Positions 1-8,162 of a DNA stretch of 64,000 nt are shown here, one piece after another (within the stretch, counting starts at the first letter, position 1; each line of letters begins with the position of its first letter). This stretch comes from Methylobacterium radiodurans (GTDB lineage: Bacteria; Pseudomonadota; Alphaproteobacteria; Rhizobiales; Beijerinckiaceae), in assembly GCF_003173735.1 (NCBI RefSeq), contig NZ_CP029551.1, positions 1,305,001 through 1,369,000 on the forward strand, read 5' to 3'. Both the position numbers and the translations under genes were made by a program. Below the pieces are notes generated by a model. It was given only the letters and a program-made list of their open reading frames with translations, had not been told where the DNA came from and did not search any database.

Positions 1-176
1 CTCGCCACCGTCTCGATCACCGCCCGCTCGCGGTCGCCCGGCAGGTGGTGGAACAGGGTGGCGTGGGCCGGGATGACGTTGATCGCCTCGGGGAAATGGC
101 GGCGCCGCAACCCGTCGAACCGGGCAAAGGTCGGCTCGTCGAAGGCGAGGGTCAGGATGAGGGGCGCGTCGGACAT
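1..176 (-). CDS. 2'-5' RNA ligase family protein, partial (C-terminus outside window)
   Basis: Only the first 58 codons lie in the window; the gene runs off its left edge. The N-terminal sequence shows the family's opening: a beta strand (LILTLAFDE), an FDGLRRRHFP segment, and the first HxT motif inside PAHATLFHHLPG. The 2H phosphoesterase/2'-5' RNA ligase family uses two HxT motifs to act on 2'-5' or cyclic phosphate linkages in RNA; the second motif would lie outside the window. The ATG is at 174-176, 27 bases before the stop side of the neighbouring radical SAM gene on the same strand, so the two may not share a transcript beginning here. The call is fairly safe at family level; the substrate is unknown. 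Confidence 0.75.
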   Translation of the reverse strand, partial: MSDAPLILTLAFDEPTFARFDGLRRRHFPEAINVIPAHATLFHHLPGDRERAVIETVA

Positions 177-203
177 CGGATCCCGAGATGGCGCGAAGTC
201 CGC

Positions 204-1313
204 TCAGGTCCAGTAGAGCACGCGGGCCATCGGCAGGTCTCGGGCGAGCGCGGCGTGGAGGCTGGCCCGCATCTCCGCCATCAGGTCCTTCGGCAGCACG
301 TATTTCACCGAGCCGAACTTGGTGAATTTCCGCGTCCTCTCCGCCTCGTCGAGCGGCAGGTCGGAGCCCGGATACCAGCCCTGCAGGATTTCTTTGGAGC
401 CCGGCGTGAAGCGGTGGGTGATCAGCTCCGCCGTCAGGTCGAGGTCGGGCACGCCGGCCAGCGCCTCGGCCGCCTCCCGGATCAGCGCCGCGTAGGCCGC
501 CTGCCAGTCGGGGATCGGCAGGATCGGCGCGACCGTGAGCCCGACCGGGTAGCCGGCCAGCGCGACTGCCCGCATCGCCCGGAGCCGCTGGTCGAGCGGG
601 GCGGTGCCGCCCTCGTAGCGGGCGGCGCCCCGCGCGTTGACCGAGAAGCGGATGCGGGTGCGCCGCCCATGGGCTAAGTTGAGCAGCGGCTCGACCGCCG
701 CGAACTTCGTGGTGAAGCGCAAGCCCACCGGCGCCTGCCAGGCGCTGAAATGCCGGATCGCCGCCGAGAGCGAGCCGGTCAGGTGCTCGATGCCGAGCGG
801 GTCGGTGTAGCAGGAGGCCTCGAAGGTGGTGCCCTCGTGGGCCCGCGCCTCCTGGGCCGAGGTGACGGCCCCGCGCCCGGCATACCCCGCGAGATTGTCC
901 AGGACCGCGTCGAGATTGGCGTAGACCCGCGTCACCGGAGGGCCGGAGAGCGAGCCCGCGAGGTAGCAGTACTGGCAATGGGCCGGGCAGCCCTCGGCGA
1001 GGTCGAAGCGCCAGTCGGCCGAGGGCGGGATCGGCTGGAGCTTGAGCTTCGTCGGCGGCGCCACCACGATCGCCAGCGTCGCCTTGGCCTCGGCATAGGC
1101 CCGGCGCGGATCCGCTTGGCGCAGGCCGGTGAGCCGATTGGAGGCGAGGCGCTCGACCGGCAGGCCCAGAGCCTCGGCGCGGGCCAGCATGGCGCGGCCG
1201 TGGGCGTGCTCCAGGGCGGCGGGCATCACCAGGACGCGCCGCGGGCGCCAGAGTCGGGCCGGCCGCTCGGCAGGCCCGGTTCGGAGCGGCATCTCGGCGA
1301 GGGCGGGTTCCAT
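204..1313 (-). CDS. Spore photoproduct lyase-family radical SAM protein
   Basis: About 370 residues. A CxxxCxxC cluster (CPAHCQYC, with YLAGS following) near residue 115 is the SplB-type ligand set for a [4Fe-4S] cluster that cleaves S-adenosylmethionine. Downstream are TTKF, RFSVNA and AELITHRFTPGSKE segments typical of the family. In spore formers SplB repairs the thymine dimer spore photoproduct; alphaproteobacterial members exist whose substrate is not established. There is no sign of sporulation genes here. The start is uncertain: an in-frame TTG at 1343 and ATGs at 1313 and 1292 are all possible, and none has a strong ribosome-binding site; ATG 1313 is chosen. The 2'-5' RNA ligase-like gene follows on the same strand, so the pair could be cotranscribed. 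Confidence 0.75.
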   Translation of the reverse strand: MEPALAEMPLRTGPAERPARLWRPRRVLVMPAALEHAHGRAMLARAEALGLPVERLASNRLTGLRQADPRRAYAEAKATLAIVVAPPTKLKLQPIPPSADWRFDLAEGCPAHCQYCYLAGSLSGPPVTRVYANLDAVLDNLAGYAGRGAVTSAQEARAHEGTTFEASCYTDPLGIEHLTGSLSAAIRHFSAWQAPVGLRFTTKFAAVEPLLNLAHGRRTRIRFSVNARGAARYEGGTAPLDQRLRAMRAVALAGYPVGLTVAPILPIPDWQAAYAALIREAAEALAGVPDLDLTAELITHRFTPGSKEILQGWYPGSDLPLDEAERTRKFTKFGSVKYVLPKDLMAEMRASLHAALARDLPMARVLYWT

Positions 1314-1387
1314 TCCTGCGGGAACGCCGCACCGCACGGCCAAGCTCCGGCCTATCGCGGCTCGGACCCCGCGGCTAAAGCACCCGC

Positions 1388-2323
1388 ATGTTCAGAAAAC
1401 GCTGGGACACCGTGCACGAGGGGCGCGAGGGCTGGCTGTTCCTCACCGGGGGCAGCAACCGGGTCATGGACCGCTACGCCCGGGGCCCGCGCCACTGGTG
1501 GCTCCTGCGCGCCTGGGCCCGGCTGATGGAGGCCCGGGCCGCCCGCGCCGCCCGGCTCGGCATCCGCTGCCTGCACGTGATCGTGCCGGAGAAGCTCTCG
1601 GTCTATGAGAACCTGACCGATGGCCTGCCCTACGACCCGGCCCGGGCCTCGACGCGCCGGCTCGCCCGGCGGCTCGCCGGCAAGCCCTACTATCTCGATC
1701 TGCTGGCGCCGCTTCGTGCCGCCCGCGACGGGCCGGTGCCTCTCTACCAGCGCACCGACACGCACTGGACGGTGGAGGGCTGCCTGCTCGCCTACCGGGC
1801 GATCATGCGGGCGCTCGCCGCCGTGCCGCCGGCCGACATCGCCGAGCGGCCCGATTTCGTCCACGAGACCGTGCTCGATCTCGGCGAGAAGGTGCCGCAC
1901 CGGCCGACCGAGCGCCTGCGGCGCCCGCGCATCCTGCGCGACGCGGTGCGGGTCGAGACCGGGCCCCTGCTCGCGGCCTACGAGGCGCAGGGCCGCGCCC
2001 AGGACCTGCATATCGGCGCCCACGTGGTCTACCGGAACGCCCGCGCCCCGGACCCACGCCGCCTGGTTCTGTTCGGCGATTCCTGCGCGCATTTCTCGCC
2101 GATCCTGCTCACCGGCTACCTCGCCGAGAGCTTCGCGGAGGTGCACTTCGTCTGGTCGGCGGCCCTCGACTGGGACTACATCGCGCGGGTCAGGCCGGAC
2201 ATCCTGCTCTTCGAACTGGCCGAGCGCTTCCTCGCCCGGCTGCCGGCCGACGATTTCGACGTGGCCGCCGGCTGCCGGCGGGGCAGGACGCCGCCCTGGT
2301 CGGACGGCGTGCCGCCTAGTTGA
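1388..2323 (+). CDS. AlgX/AlgJ-like SGNH-fold acetyltransferase/hydrolase domain protein
   Basis: 311 residues. The protein carries the hallmarks of the AlgX/AlgJ catalytic domain: an EGWLFL start, a VPEKLSVY segment, the DTHW motif (Asp-His pair) near residue 122 and a GDSCAHF block with the candidate nucleophilic serine near residue 230. AlgX/AlgJ proteins add O-acetyl groups to exopolysaccharides such as alginate. No signal peptide and no polysaccharide genes are nearby, so this is an orphan member acting on an unknown, possibly cytoplasmic, acceptor. It is divergent from the radical SAM gene and convergent with a small membrane gene; its TGA lies in the first copy of a 14-bp tandem duplication. 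Confidence 0.65.
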   Translation: MFRKRWDTVHEGREGWLFLTGGSNRVMDRYARGPRHWWLLRAWARLMEARAARAARLGIRCLHVIVPEKLSVYENLTDGLPYDPARASTRRLARRLAGKPYYLDLLAPLRAARDGPVPLYQRTDTHWTVEGCLLAYRAIMRALAAVPPADIAERPDFVHETVLDLGEKVPHRPTERLRRPRILRDAVRVETGPLLAAYEAQGRAQDLHIGAHVVYRNARAPDPRRLVLFGDSCAHFSPILLTGYLAESFAEVHFVWSAALDWDYIARVRPDILLFELAERFLARLPADDFDVAAGCRRGRTPPWSDGVPPS

Positions 2324-2340
2324 GGACGCCTAGTTGAGGA
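2313..2340. repeat. 14-bp tandem duplication across convergent gene ends
   Basis: CGCCTAGTTGAGGA occurs twice head to tail (2313-2326 and 2327-2340). The first copy holds the TGA of the AlgX-like gene on the plus strand; the second holds the TAG of the minus-strand membrane gene. Confidence 0.9.
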
Positions 2341-2554
2341 ACTGAATCGCCTCGCCGCTCTCCAGCGCCGCCGTCTGGGCCCGCAGCACCGATTCCGGCA
2401 TGCCCGCCAGAGCCAGCAGGACGGTGACGAGGACCAGGAGGCAGGCAAGCGCCCCCGTCACGATATCGGCGTGGCGGCGCAGGGTGTGAATCAGCAGGCA
2501 GCCGAGGGTGAACAGCGAGGCTTCGGCAACCGGCAGGGTGAGGGCGAACGACAT
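2330..2554 (-). CDS. Small two-helix membrane protein, unknown function
   Basis: 74 residues from the ATG at 2554. It has two hydrophobic stretches, roughly residues 3-22 and 33-52, separated by a short basic loop (RRH), so probably a helical hairpin in the inner membrane. I recognise no family. A longer reading from 2608 adds an arginine-rich leader that looks non-coding. It is convergent with the AlgX-like gene and its stop lies in a duplicated 14-bp unit. Confidence 0.5.
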   Translation of the reverse strand: MSFALTLPVAEASLFTLGCLLIHTLRRHADIVTGALACLLVLVTVLLALAGMPESVLRAQTAALESGEAIQFLN

Positions 2555-2688
2555 CGACGGCTCCGCGCGGCAGGTGCGGCGTATGGTGCGACGCACAAAA
2601 GAGTGCACTGCACAAAGCAGAAAATGGGCCGTCGATGCGCGTTTTCAGGCCCGTTCCGGGCTTTTCGGACCCTGGTATGCGCCCATCT

Positions 2689-2740
2689 CATGGCCGGGAT
2701 CTTATGACCCGGATCACATGGCCGGGATCTCATGGCCGAT
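2689..2740. repeat. Direct repeats upstream of the glutathionyl-hydroquinone reductase gene
   Basis: CATGGCCGGGATCT occurs at 2689-2702 and 2717-2730, a 28-bp period, and a third, truncated copy (CATGGCCGA) starts at 2731. A tandem GC-rich repeat (gcgcccgcgggcg units) follows at about 2744-2775. The block sits 60-110 bases before the start codon at 2799, where a regulator could bind. Confidence 0.75.
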
Positions 2741-2798
2741 GCTGCGCCCGCGGGCGGCGCCCGCGGGCGGCGCCCGGTGGCATTGCGAGGAGGCGACG

Positions 2799-3776
2799 AT
2801 GGGTTTGCTGGTCGACGGCGTCTGGCAGGACCAGTGGTACGACACGAAGTCCACCGGCGGGCGCTTCGAGCGCAAGGCCTCGGCCTTCCGCAACTGGGTC
2901 ACGCGCGATGGCGGGCCCGGTCCATCGGGGGAGGGCGGCTTCCCGGGCGAGGACGGGCGCTACCACCTCTATGTCTCGCTCGCCTGTCCGTGGGCGCACC
3001 GCACCCTGATCGTGCGGGCCCTCAAGGGGCTCGAGGAGGCGATCTCCGTCTCGGTGGTCGATCCGCGTATGGGTGCGGAGGGCTGGGTCTTCGGCGACAC
3101 GCCCGGCGCGACGCCGGACGCGCTCCACGGCGCGAAACGCCTCTACGAGGTCTACCTGAAGGCCGACCCGCACTACACGGGCCGGGTCACCGTGCCGGTG
3201 CTCTGGGACAAGCGGCGCGGCACCATCGTCTCGAACGAGTCGGCCGAGATCATCCGCATGCTGAACGACGCCTTCGCCGCGGGCGGTCCCGACCTCTGCC
3301 CCGCCGACCTGCGGGACGAGATCGACGCGATCAACGCCCGGGTCTACGAGCGGGTGAACAACGGCGTCTACCGGGCGGGCTTGGCCACCACGGAGGAGGC
3401 CTACGCGGAGGCCTACGAGGCCCTGTTCGCGGAACTCGACGCGCTGGAGGAGCGGCTCGACCGGGGCCGCTACCTCTGCGGCGACCGGCTCACCGAGGCG
3501 GACATCCGCCTGTTCACCACGCTGGTGCGGTTCGACGCGGTCTATGTCGGGCACTTCAAGTGCAACCGGCAGCGCATCGCCGACTACCCGAACCTGTCGA
3601 ACTACCTGCGCGACCTCTACGCCCTGCCGGGCGTGGCCGCGACGGTGAACCTCGACCACATCAAGCGGCACTATTACTGGAGCCACACCACCATCAACCC
3701 GACTCGCATCGTGCCGCTCGGGCCGCGGCTCGACTTCGCCGCGCCGAACGACCGGGCCCTGCGCTTCGGGGACTGA
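2799..3776 (+). CDS. Glutathionyl-hydroquinone reductase (omega-like glutathione S-transferase)
   Basis: 325 residues from ATG 2799, preceded by GCGAGGAGGCGAC, which contains a good Shine-Dalgarno sequence. The thioredoxin-like N-terminal part contains SLACPWAHRTL, with the catalytic Cys63 in the CPWAHR motif diagnostic of S-glutathionyl-hydroquinone reductases (YqjG/PcpF/ECM4 type). These enzymes use glutathione to reduce glutathionyl-quinone adducts in the cytoplasm. The VPVLWD and SNESAEIIRML segments are the glutathione site, and the all-helical C-terminal domain ends in NPTRIVPLGP as in the family. The in-frame extension upstream to 2508 runs through repeats and is not credible. The length matches the family. 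Confidence 0.92.
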   Translation: MGLLVDGVWQDQWYDTKSTGGRFERKASAFRNWVTRDGGPGPSGEGGFPGEDGRYHLYVSLACPWAHRTLIVRALKGLEEAISVSVVDPRMGAEGWVFGDTPGATPDALHGAKRLYEVYLKADPHYTGRVTVPVLWDKRRGTIVSNESAEIIRMLNDAFAAGGPDLCPADLRDEIDAINARVYERVNNGVYRAGLATTEEAYAEAYEALFAELDALEERLDRGRYLCGDRLTEADIRLFTTLVRFDAVYVGHFKCNRQRIADYPNLSNYLRDLYALPGVAATVNLDHIKRHYYWSHTTINPTRIVPLGPRLDFAAPNDRALRFGD

Positions 3777-3822
3777 GATCCGGGACCTCGACGCGGATCG
3801 CCGCCTCACTAGATCAGACGCC

Positions 3823-4320
3823 ATGATGACCATGACGCTCCGGACCCTCGCGCCCGTCCTCCTCCTGCTCGGTCTCGCCGCGCCGGCCGCGGCGCAGACC
3901 GCGGTCAAGCTCGAGGGCACCTGCGAGAAGCTGGTGATCGCGGGCCAGGACCTCAGCGATTCCTGCAAGGGCGTGCTGACCAACACGGTCGCGCGCAACC
4001 TCACGAGCTTCGACTTCGCGGCCGAGGACGGGCAGACCCTGAGCTTCGGCGGCAGCGGCGCCCAGCAGGAGCGCACCGAGGAGACCGACCCGCTCCAGCC
4101 GATCAGCCGCGTCGTGCCGGGCAAGGGCGGCGCGGCGCAGGGGCCGGTCCTGGCGGTCGGCGCCTGCCGCTTCTCCACGCCGGAGCCGGGCAAGACCGCG
4201 ATCACCTGTGAGGCGACCGCGCCGGGGCAGAATGCCACCTACGCGGGCACCTTCGTGACGCAGGCCAGGACCACGGCGGCCGCGCCCGAGGGGAGCGCCG
4301 CTTCGGGGGCCGCGAAGTAG
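3823..4320 (+). CDS. Secreted protein, unknown function
   Basis: 165 residues with a clear signal peptide (hydrophobic residues 8-20 and an APAAAQ cleavage site near residue 25). The mature part has four cysteines (in GTCEKL, SDSCKG, GACRF and TCEAT) that could form two disulfides, consistent with a folded periplasmic domain rich in beta structure, and an alanine-rich C-terminal tail. I recognise no family. Three clustered ATGs (3823, 3826, 3832) leave the exact start open by a few residues. It lies alone between the reductase gene and the thioredoxin operon. Confidence 0.65.
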   Translation: MMTMTLRTLAPVLLLLGLAAPAAAQTAVKLEGTCEKLVIAGQDLSDSCKGVLTNTVARNLTSFDFAAEDGQTLSFGGSGAQQERTEETDPLQPISRVVPGKGGAAQGPVLAVGACRFSTPEPGKTAITCEATAPGQNATYAGTFVTQARTTAAAPEGSAASGAAK

Positions 4321-4507
4321 CGCGCGGCGCGGGCCTTCGGGCTGGTCAACCCGGACCGCCCGTCCCATCTACGCAACGGTCCGCATCGTCGCACGGCGCG
4401 CGGACCGGTTACGACGCGCGACCGAACCGTCGGCCAGGGTTTTTGACGCGCGTGATCTCGCGAAAAGCCCTGCCCGGCGGGCCCGACCAGACCCGAGGCC
4501 CGACCCG

Positions 4508-5422
4508 ATGCTCAACGACTTCCCCGCCGGCGACGCGCCGAAGCCCGGCGCGGCCGACCTGATCAAGGACACCACCACCGCCACCTTCCGGCAGGACGTC
4601 ATCGCCGAGTCGATGAACCGCCCGGTGCTGGTCGATTTCTGGGCGCCCTGGTGCGGTCCCTGCAAGCAGCTCACCCCCGTGCTGGAGAAGGCCGTCACGG
4701 CGGCGGGCGGCGCGGTCGTGCTCGTCAAGATGAACATCGACGAGCACCCCTCCATCGCCGGCCAGCTCGGCATCCAGTCGATCCCCGCCGTCATCGCCTT
4801 CCAGCGCGGCCAGCCCGTCGACGGCTTCATGGGCGCGGTGCCCGAGAGCCAGGTGAAGGAATTCATCGCGCGGCTGGCCGGGCCCGCCGGCCCGAGCCCG
4901 ATCGAGGCGGCCCTGGAGGAGGCGACCCGCCTGGTCGCGGAGGGCGACCTCGCGGGCGCCTCCGAGATCTACGCGGCGATCCTGGAGCAGGAGCCCGACA
5001 ACGTCGCCGCGCTCGCGGGCCTCGCCAAGATCCAGCTCGACGCGGGGGAACTGGAGAACGCCCGGCAGCTGCTCGCCATGGTGCCGGAGGCCAAGGCTAA
5101 CGATCCGGCGCTCGTCGGCGTCCGGGCAGCCCTCGAACTCGCCGAGCAGGCGGCCTCGCTGGGCGATCTCGCCGGGCTCCAGGCCCAGGTCGAGGCGAAC
5201 CCGGACGACCATCAGGCCCGCTTCGACCTCGCGCTGGGCTTGGCCGCCCGGGGCGACCGCTCGGCCGCCGTCGATCACCTGATCGAGATCCGCCGCCGCG
5301 ACCGCGACTGGAACGAGGACGGCGCCCGCAAGCAACTGCTTCAGTTCTTCGAGGCCTGGGGCGTGATGGACCCGGACACGATCCGCGGGCGCCGCAAGCT
5401 GTCGACGCTGCTGTTCTCGTAA
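4508..5422 (+). CDS. cnoX: CnoX-type thioredoxin with C-terminal TPR domain
   Basis: 304 residues. The N-terminal thioredoxin fold (about 25-130) contains WAPWCGPCK with the redox pair Cys49 and Cys52, then the cis-proline region SIPAVIAF. The C-terminal half (about 135-300) is helical with tetratricopeptide-like repeats ([22 protein letters not shown] and similar). This two-domain layout is that of CnoX (YbbN), a cytoplasmic chaperedoxin that protects substrates from overoxidation and hands them to GroEL/DnaK. It has an intact CxxC, so it may keep disulfide reductase activity. It starts an apparent operon with the LON-domain and Trm112-like genes (gaps of 24 and 11 bases). Confidence 0.92.
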   Translation: MLNDFPAGDAPKPGAADLIKDTTTATFRQDVIAESMNRPVLVDFWAPWCGPCKQLTPVLEKAVTAAGGAVVLVKMNIDEHPSIAGQLGIQSIPAVIAFQRGQPVDGFMGAVPESQVKEFIARLAGPAGPSPIEAALEEATRLVAEGDLAGASEIYAAILEQEPDNVAALAGLAKIQLDAGELENARQLLAMVPEAKANDPALVGVRAALELAEQAASLGDLAGLQAQVEANPDDHQARFDLALGLAARGDRSAAVDHLIEIRRRDRDWNEDGARKQLLQFFEAWGVMDPDTIRGRRKLSTLLFS

Positions 5423-5446
5423 CCGGGCGCGGGAGGGGAGGCACGA

Positions 5447-6118
5447 TTGAGCACCCATGCGGGCTACAAGAGCGCGGCCGATTGCCCGGCCGTGATTCCG
5501 GTCTTCCCCCTGCCCGGCGCCCTGCTGCTGCCGCGGGGCCAGATGCCGCTCAACATCTTCGAGCCGCGCTACCTCGCGATGGTGGACGACGCTCTCCGCA
5601 CCGACCGGGTCATCGGCATGATTCAGCCGGACCCGGAAGGGGCGGGCGGCTCGCCGATGAACCCGCGCCTCTACCGGGTCGGCTGCCTCGGGCGGCTGAC
5701 CCAGTTCGCCGAGACCGGCGACGGACGCTACCTGATCTCGCTCACCGGGATCAGCCGCTTCCGGATCGAGAGCGAGCTCGCGACCGCCAGCGCCTACCGG
5801 CGCTGCCAGGTCTCCTACGACGACTTCGCGGTGGACTTCGCGGCCCGCGCGGGCGAGGAGCATGTCGACCGCGAGGGCGTGCTGAAGGCGCTGCGCGACT
5901 TCGTGGAATCGAACGACCTCAAGGTCGACTGGGCGGGGATCGAGGAGGCGCCGAACGAGGCCCTCGTCAACGCGCTCTGCATGATGAGCCCCTTCGGCGT
6001 GCGCGAGAAGCAGGCCATGCTGGAGGCGCAAGACCTGAAGACGCGGGCCGAGATCCTGATCGCGGTCACGCAGATGGAACTGGTGCGCGGATCCGGCCCC
6101 GAGCCGACGCTGCAGTAA
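5447..6118 (+). CDS. LON substrate-binding domain protein
   Basis: 223 residues. The whole protein is a stand-alone Lon N-terminal (LAN) domain: [33 protein letters not shown] and RFRI blocks appear in the usual order. It lacks the AAA and protease domains of Lon, so it may bind substrates or act as an adaptor in the cytoplasm. The start is a TTG at 5447 preceded by GGGAGGGGAGG, an excellent ribosome-binding site; no better ATG exists upstream. It is cotranscribed with the CnoX-like gene before it and the Trm112-like gene after it. Confidence 0.88.
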   Translation: MSTHAGYKSAADCPAVIPVFPLPGALLLPRGQMPLNIFEPRYLAMVDDALRTDRVIGMIQPDPEGAGGSPMNPRLYRVGCLGRLTQFAETGDGRYLISLTGISRFRIESELATASAYRRCQVSYDDFAVDFAARAGEEHVDREGVLKALRDFVESNDLKVDWAGIEEAPNEALVNALCMMSPFGVREKQAMLEAQDLKTRAEILIAVTQMELVRGSGPEPTLQ

Positions 6119-6129
6119 CGAGAGCGAGC

Positions 6130-6336
6130 ATGGCCAACGAGATCACCGCCCCCGTCGAGGCGACCCGCGTCGACCCGAAGCTCCTGGAGATCCTGGTCTG
6201 CCCGCTGACCAAGCAGACCCTGGAATACGACGCCGCCCGCCAGGAACTGATCAGCCGCTCTGCCAAGCTCGCCTACCCGATCCGCGACGGCATCCCGATC
6301 ATGCTGCCGGAGGAGGCGCGCCCGCTGACCGACTGA
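6130..6336 (+). CDS. Trm112-like (UPF0434) protein
   Basis: 68 residues. The core [12 protein letters not shown] followed by [13 protein letters not shown] matches the small UPF0434/Trm112 family, a zinc-ribbon-like fold. In eukaryotes and archaea Trm112 activates methyltransferases that modify tRNA, rRNA and release factors; bacterial short homologues are less studied. Only the CPLTK cysteine of the zinc-ribbon set is obvious here, so zinc binding is doubtful. The start codon lies 11 bases after the LON-domain gene, and the stop lies within a perfect inverted repeat. Confidence 0.88.
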   Translation: MANEITAPVEATRVDPKLLEILVCPLTKQTLEYDAARQELISRSAKLAYPIRDGIPIMLPEEARPLTD

Positions 6337-6348
6337 GGCTCAGTCGGT
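6328..6348. terminator. Inverted repeat at the end of the CnoX operon
   Basis: ACCGACTGAG (6328-6337) and CTCAGTCGGT (6339-6348) are perfect complements with one base between; the repeat overlaps the stop codon of the Trm112-like gene. A second GC-rich repeat follows. No T-run is present, so termination here is an inference. Confidence 0.45.
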
Positions 6349-6395
6349 GCCGGCCCAGGCCCGGTCGGCAGGGCCGGGCTCCCCCCCAGTAGCGT

Positions 6396-7037
6396 TCACG
6401 CGGCCCGGTTCGGGATCGCGCCCTTGAGCGCGGCGTAGCTCGTCATCAGGTTGCGGTAGTCGGGGATGTGGTTGGAGAGCAGCCCGGCGAGCCCCTCGAC
6501 GTCGCGGCGCCAGTCGCGGTGCAGCTCGCAGGCCACCCCGAACCACGTCATCAGCTGCACCCCCGCCGCCGACATCCGGGCCCAGGCCGCGTCCCGCACC
6601 AGCGGGTCGAAGGTGCCGGAGGCGTCGGTGACCGCGAAGACCTCGAACCCCTCGGCGATCGCCGAGAGTGCCGGGAAGGCGACGCAGACCTCGGTGACCA
6701 CCCCGGCGATGACGAGTTGGCGCCGGCCCGTCGCCCGGATGGCGGCGACGAAGTCGGGGTTGTCCCAGGCATTGATCTGGCCGGGTCGGGCGATGAAGGG
6801 CGCGTCCGGGAACTTCGCCTTCAGCTCCGGCATCAGCGGGCCGTTCGGCCCCTCCTCGAAGCTCGTGGTCAGGATCGTCGGCAGCTCGAAATAGGCCGCG
6901 AGATCGGCCACCGCGAGCACGTTGTTGCGGAACTTGTCCGGCTCGATGTCGCGCACCAGGGACAGGAGACCGGCCTGGTGATCGACCAGGAGGATGACGG
7001 CCTGATCGAGGTCGAGGCGGCTGTACGGCTTGGTCAT
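6396..7037 (-). CDS. YcaC-type isochorismatase-family cysteine hydrolase
   Basis: 213 residues. Asp19 (in LLVDHQAG) and Cys118 (in GVVTEVCVA) are the conserved acid and nucleophile of the isochorismatase-like hydrolases. At the lysine position there is Arg84 in the ARPGQINAW motif, a pattern shared with the YcaC subgroup as I know it. WFGVACELHRDWR and NHIPDYRNLMTSY near the C-terminus also fit YcaC closely. The substrate of YcaC-type proteins is not settled. The gene stands just upstream of a perfect inverted repeat (7144-7167) that could be its operator, and downstream of a tautomerase gene on the same strand. Confidence 0.88.
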   Translation of the reverse strand: MTKPYSRLDLDQAVILLVDHQAGLLSLVRDIEPDKFRNNVLAVADLAAYFELPTILTTSFEEGPNGPLMPELKAKFPDAPFIARPGQINAWDNPDFVAAIRATGRRQLVIAGVVTEVCVAFPALSAIAEGFEVFAVTDASGTFDPLVRDAAWARMSAAGVQLMTWFGVACELHRDWRRDVEGLAGLLSNHIPDYRNLMTSYAALKGAIPNRAA

Positions 7038-7143
7038 GGCTGAAGGTCTCCTCTCGGGTCGCGGCCCCGGCCGCTTCGCTCTCCGCCGCGCTGTCCGGGC
7101 GGTAACGGGATCAGAATGCCGCCACCGCCTGATGCGCGAAAGC

Positions 7144-7167
7144 GAAACGATCGAAAGGTATCGTTTC
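7144..7167. promoter_or_regulatory. Candidate operator: GAAACGAT-N8-ATCGTTTC
   Basis: GAAACGAT (7144-7151) and ATCGTTTC (7160-7167) are perfect inverted half-sites with an 8-base spacer, about 107 bases upstream of the YcaC-type gene. A related TATCGTT occurs at 8223-8229 before the LysR gene, which suggests, but does not prove, that the LysR protein controls both. Confidence 0.5.
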
Positions 7168-7192
7168 CAAGATTTGACTGATGGAAGCCGCG

Positions 7193-7582
7193 TCAGGCCG
7201 GGTCGGCGTACTGCGCGAGCCCGTTGCCGAAGGACCAGTTCTCCGTCTTCACCTCGACGAGGTTGATCAGGACGTCCTCCGCCCTCAGGCCGGGATCACC
7301 CACGAGGGTGTCCACGATGCGGCGGTAGAGCGCCCGCTTCTGCGCGAGGCTGCGCGTGTCGTTGCAGGTGATCTGCACGATCACGAGGTCGTCGCTGCGG
7401 GCGATCCCGAGGTAGCCGGCCCCGTAGGCAAAATTCTCCACTTCGTGCTCGTGGATCATCACGAAGCGGTCGTCCTCCGGGACCCCGAAGGTCTCGCGCA
7501 GGGCGGCGTAGACGCCCTCGCCCAGGGCGGCGCGGTAGGCGGCGGGCTTGCCCGCGCGCAGGGAGATGCGGATCAGCGGCAT
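7193..7582 (-). CDS. Tautomerase family protein
   Basis: 129 residues from the ATG at 7582, placing Pro2 directly after the initiator Met (MPLIRISL), which is the catalytic N-terminal proline of the tautomerase superfamily. The length and the DRFVMIHEHE and VLINLVEVKTENWSFG segments fit the longer tautomerase_2/malonate semialdehyde decarboxylase-like group rather than the 60-residue 4-oxalocrotonate tautomerases. The track of hydrophobic strands is intact. It lies 28 bases downstream of the DUF4865 gene on the same strand, and the LysR regulator diverges from that pair, a common arrangement for controlled catabolic genes. The natural substrate is unknown. Confidence 0.85.
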   Translation of the reverse strand: MPLIRISLRAGKPAAYRAALGEGVYAALRETFGVPEDDRFVMIHEHEVENFAYGAGYLGIARSDDLVIVQITCNDTRSLAQKRALYRRIVDTLVGDPGLRAEDVLINLVEVKTENWSFGNGLAQYADPA

Positions 7583-7610
7583 GGCACTTCCTCTGGTCGG
7601 GGGCGGGTCT

Positions 7611-8162
7611 TCAGGAATGGGATAGGCGGGCCCAGCCGGGGGCGGCGAGGTGGAGCACGCGCTCGTGCGTCGCGTCGCCATCCCGCCGGAGCGTGAGGCG
7701 GACGAGACGCCACGCGCCCGGATCGAGCGCGCTGACGGCGGCGCAGGCGCCCTCCGCCAGGGCCGAGGCGGCGCGCTCGGCCTCCGCGGCGCGCAGCGCG
7801 GCGAGACCGCGGGTCTCGGCGATCGGCACGACCTCCTGCACCAGGACGGCCGCGCCGTCCGGTGAGCTGGCCGCCACGGCGAGGGGGAGAAAAGTCTCGA
7901 CGCGCGGCCGGCCGAAGCCGTCCGTCACGGCCCGGAAGCGGTCGTCGGTGAGGAAGCCGGAGGCGGCGGCCGGGTCCAGCCAGAGATAGGTCGCGGCGTA
8001 GACGTTGCCCGCGGCGCCTCCCGCGCGCTCCGCGACCGAGAAAGCCTTGAAGCCGAGCCCCGGGGTCGCGTCCCAGAGCGGCCCGCGCTCGGCGACGCGT
8101 CCGCGGATGCGGGCCATGTCGTAATCGGCGGGCAGGCGGTGGCGGTAGCGCAGGACCAGCAT
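7611..8162 (-). CDS. DUF4865 family protein
   Basis: 183 residues beginning MLVLRYRHRLPADYDM, the typical opening of DUF4865 proteins, followed by LWDATPGLGFKAF and YLWLDPAAASGFL. The ferredoxin-like/ABM-type dimeric alpha-beta pattern suggests a small-molecule binding or monooxygenase-like fold, but no catalytic function is established for the family. It is the first gene of a minus-strand pair with the tautomerase and is divergent from a LysR-family regulator, an arrangement I recall for other members, so it is probably part of an inducible aromatic or quinone response. Confidence 0.8.
   Translation of the reverse strand: MLVLRYRHRLPADYDMARIRGRVAERGPLWDATPGLGFKAFSVAERAGGAAGNVYAATYLWLDPAAASGFLTDDRFRAVTDGFGRPRVETFLPLAVAASSPDGAAVLVQEVVPIAETRGLAALRAAEAERAASALAEGACAAVSALDPGAWRLVRLTLRRDGDATHERVLHLAAPGWARLSHS

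Noticed and set aside
2700..2800. CRISPR-like array in the repeats upstream of the reductase gene
   Set aside because: Only two complete 14-base units with one 14-base spacer; no cas genes nearby.
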